Below, piece by piece: positions 22,817 to 24,030 of a stretch of DNA of 24,030 nucleotides. Both the position numbers and the translations under genes were made by a program. Under the pieces are notes generated by a model. That model made no database searches, was not told the origin of the DNA, and worked only from the letters and a program-made list of their open reading frames with translations. The DNA lies in IMG/VR virus record IMGVR_UViG_3300031951_001183, positions 1-24,030 of that record. One strand, given 5' to 3'. Within the stretch, counting starts at the first letter, position 1. The number at the start of each line of letters is the position of its first letter. This stretch comes from a virus.

Positions 22817-23203
22817 TCAGAACAGCCGCATCTGCCGCCTGTCCGGGTCCTCGCCCAGATCGGTCCGGCGCAGCCACGCCCGGACCGACACATCGGTCGC
22901 ATGCAGAATGCGGGCGATTTCGGCCACGGGCAAGCCCCGTGCGCGCAGCACCTGCGCGATCCATGGCTTTGCCGTCGGCACCCGCCGCGGCAGCCGCTCG
23001 GCCATCGCCGCCAGCGCCGCCGCACGATCCGCCCCGAACATCCGCTCGACACGGCCCCGGCCCTTGGGATTGGCCGCAAGGTAAAGCTCGGCCCCGCCGA
23101 AGGCGAGCAGGAACTTCACCGCCCCGTCGACGCCCAGCACCTCGACGTAAGGCGCCACCTGCGCCGGCGGCCGCGGCGACAGCTTGCCGGGGTCAGCTGA
23201 CAA
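22817..23203 (-). CDS. Helix-turn-helix protein, probable Mor/C-like late transcription activator
   Basis: A 128-residue protein if begun at TTG 23203, which has GGAGG 6 bases upstream. Residues 24-43 (GVDGAVKFLLAFGGAELYLA) recall the GG-x-x-Y strand of Mor/C proteins, and 81-113 (AQVLRARGLPVAEIARILHA, then VSVRAWLRR) form a C-terminal HTH. Mu Mor and C are 129 and 140 residues long, and C lies just before the lysin gene, as here. It should bind an inverted repeat and help RNA polymerase start the late operon. Match to the family is by layout, not by a strong signature; a generic HTH protein is possible. An ATG at 23258 is open but runs antisense to the cargo gene. Confidence 0.6.
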   Translation of the reverse strand: MSADPGKLSPRPPAQVAPYVEVLGVDGAVKFLLAFGGAELYLAANPKGRGRVERMFGADRAAALAAMAERLPRRVPTAKPWIAQVLRARGLPVAEIARILHATDVSVRAWLRRTDLGEDPDRRQMRLF

Positions 23204-23230
23204 GACCGGCCTCCGCCATCTGTCCGGCCC

Positions 23231-23260
23231 TTGACCTACAGCAGCAGAACACAAGATCAT
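23231..23260 (+). promoter_or_regulatory. Possible sigma70-like promoter for the HdeA-like gene
   Basis: TTGACC (23231-23236) and GATCAT (23255-23260) are separated by 18 bases, a passable -35/-10 pair facing the plus-strand gene. It would give a very short leader, with the ribosome site AGGAGG right at the start of the RNA, so the exact start is uncertain. It lies in the 76-base divergent gap between this gene and the activator-like gene. Confidence 0.3.
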
Positions 23261-23279
23261 CGTGCCAGGAGGTGCGATC

Positions 23280-23612
23280 GTGAAGGCACTCGCAATCATC
23301 GCTGTCTCGGGGCTGACCGCGCAGGCCGTCATTGCCCAAAACGTAACCGTTCACGAGTTGCCCTGCTCGGTCCTGACCACCTATCTCCAAGCGCCGCAGA
23401 CGGTCGACAAGGTTGTCGGCCTTCAGTTGGATAGCTTCCTTCTTGGCGTCTATCTCGCAGGCACCGATGAAGCCGGGAACCAACTCGATCTGCCATCGGT
23501 ATGCTCGGACAACCCAGCCATGACGATCAGCATAGCCGTTGCGACGGCTCGGGCGGAAGGCATCACGACGCGGCCTCCGTCCGTCGATATCGATGCGATC
23601 ATCGGTGACTGA
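23280..23612 (+). CDS. Secreted HdeA-like small protein, probable moron cargo gene
   Basis: The only supported plus-strand gene. GTG 23280 has a perfect AGGAGG (23267-23272) 7 bases upstream and gives 110 residues. A Sec signal peptide (KALAIIAVSGLTAQAVIAQ) is followed by a mature part with two Cys: Cys29 (ELPCSVLTTYL) and Cys75 in VCSDNPAMT. The layout C ... FLLGVYLAG ... C-x2-NP is like the HdeA acid-stress chaperone family, which has one disulfide and a CxxNP motif; Rap1a-type proteins are an alternative. It faces the phage operon head-to-head and converges with the methyltransferase. It probably serves the lysogen in the periplasm rather than the virion, which is inference. Confidence 0.7.
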   Translation: MKALAIIAVSGLTAQAVIAQNVTVHELPCSVLTTYLQAPQTVDKVVGLQLDSFLLGVYLAGTDEAGNQLDLPSVCSDNPAMTISIAVATARAEGITTRPPSVDIDAIIGD

Positions 23613-23623
23613 CAACGGCAGGC

Positions 23624-24030
23624 TCACGCGAACCTCGCGGTCTGGTCGCCCCAGACATCGCGCCCGGGCCATGGCTCTCTCGCGAACAACTCGCACGCCC
23701 ACACATCCGGCAGAAGCTTGTCGATCATCGCACGGGCCTCGGGCGGCTTGCGCGAGTGTTCCCGGCGCAGACCCTCGATCAGATTGCGGACGCTTCTCGA
23801 CCTGACCTTGGGGTTGCCGATCGTGCCGATCAGGAAAGGCTCCGTCGCCGAGCGCAAAAGATAGCCGGTCCCGAAAGCCGCCTTGCCTGTGGCTGTCCGC
23901 TTGACCCAGGCGCCGCCGGTTTTATAGGCGAAGCCCCACGCAGCCATGACATCCATCGCCAGATCGAGATGCGGCCAGGTCGTCCACATCATGAGTAGGC
24001 AATCGGGGGCCGCCAGCTGCGACACCGGCA
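23624..24030 (-). CDS. MT-A70 family adenine methyltransferase, 5' end cut by window edge
   Basis: The frame is open to base 24030, so the N-terminus, including the DPPW active-site motif, lies outside. The visible C-terminal part has APDCLLMMWTTWPHLDLAMD, AWGFAYKTGGAWVKR, GTGYLLRSATEPFLIGTIGN, REHSRKPPEARAMIDKLLP and CELFAREPWPGRDVWGDQ. These are the standard MT-A70 segments for N6-adenine methyltransferases. Phages use them to modify their DNA against restriction; Mu uses Mom for a similar purpose but with another enzyme type. It ends 11 bases from the end of the plus-strand cargo gene, tail to tail. Being upstream of the late activator, it is probably an early or middle gene. Confidence 0.88.
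   Translation of the reverse strand, partial: PVSQLAAPDCLLMMWTTWPHLDLAMDVMAAWGFAYKTGGAWVKRTATGKAAFGTGYLLRSATEPFLIGTIGNPKVRSRSVRNLIEGLRREHSRKPPEARAMIDKLLPDVWACELFAREPWPGRDVWGDQTARFA

Noticed and set aside
23193-23702. A minus-strand 169-codon frame opposite the HdeA-like gene
   Set aside because: It lacks domain features, is rich in Arg and odd Cys runs, and overlaps the methyltransferase 3' end. The plus-strand frame has a signal peptide and a perfect ribosome site instead.

Overview
The window is most of the late (lytic) region of a Mu-like transposable phage or prophage from a high-GC alphaproteobacterium. Rhodobacterales is the likely host group (Rhodobacter, Paracoccus or a relative). 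This is an inference from GC-rich codon use and from the resemblance of the small tail and lysis proteins to those of that order; no host chromosomal gene is present. All phage genes but one lie on the minus strand, so the phage late order reads from right to left. Most neighbours overlap by ATGA, GTGA or TGATG, the sign of one long, translationally coupled transcript.

Reading in the direction of transcription, 24030 to 1: (i) the 3' part of an MT-A70 adenine methyltransferase gene enters from the right edge. (ii) The only plus-strand gene, a small secreted HdeA-like protein, is wedged between it and the next phage gene as a probable moron. (iii) A helix-turn-helix protein sits where Mu carries its late activator C, followed by a palindrome-bearing gap. 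(iv) A lysis block follows: T7-lysozyme-type amidase, exported 105-aa protein, one-TM candidate holin, and a DUF2730 (Mu gp25-like) membrane/coiled-coil protein. (v) The packaging block holds a gp26-like winged-helix protein, the small terminase (gp27/DUF3486), two Cys-rich genes not expected at this point in Mu, the large terminase (gp28) and a 63-aa protein. (vi) The head block keeps the Mu order: portal (gp29/DUF935), gpF, gpG, protease/scaffold gpI(-Z), decoration protein, major head protein gpT, gp35 and gp36.

(vii) The tail block is siphovirus-like, with no sheath or Mu-type contractile genes. It has a tail terminator-like protein, a 49-aa ORF, a tail tube protein, a tail assembly chaperone pair G/GT joined by a -1 slippery site GGGAAAC, a tape measure, two distal tail/hub proteins, a DUF6950 (NlpC/P60-like) protein, a 1068-aa tip protein of the J family, and then small tip or fibre-associated proteins, one with an internal tandem duplication. 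The last gene runs off the left edge.

The whole is thus a Mu-type head joined to a non-contractile tail, the plan of the B3/D3112/RcapMu phages. The genes not explained by virion building or lysis, and so most worth attention, are the plus-strand HdeA-like cargo gene, the Cys-rich pair inside the terminase operon, and the putative activator with its adjacent palindromic DNA. No tRNA, rRNA, CRISPR array, IS element, transposase gene or phage end (attachment site) was seen.
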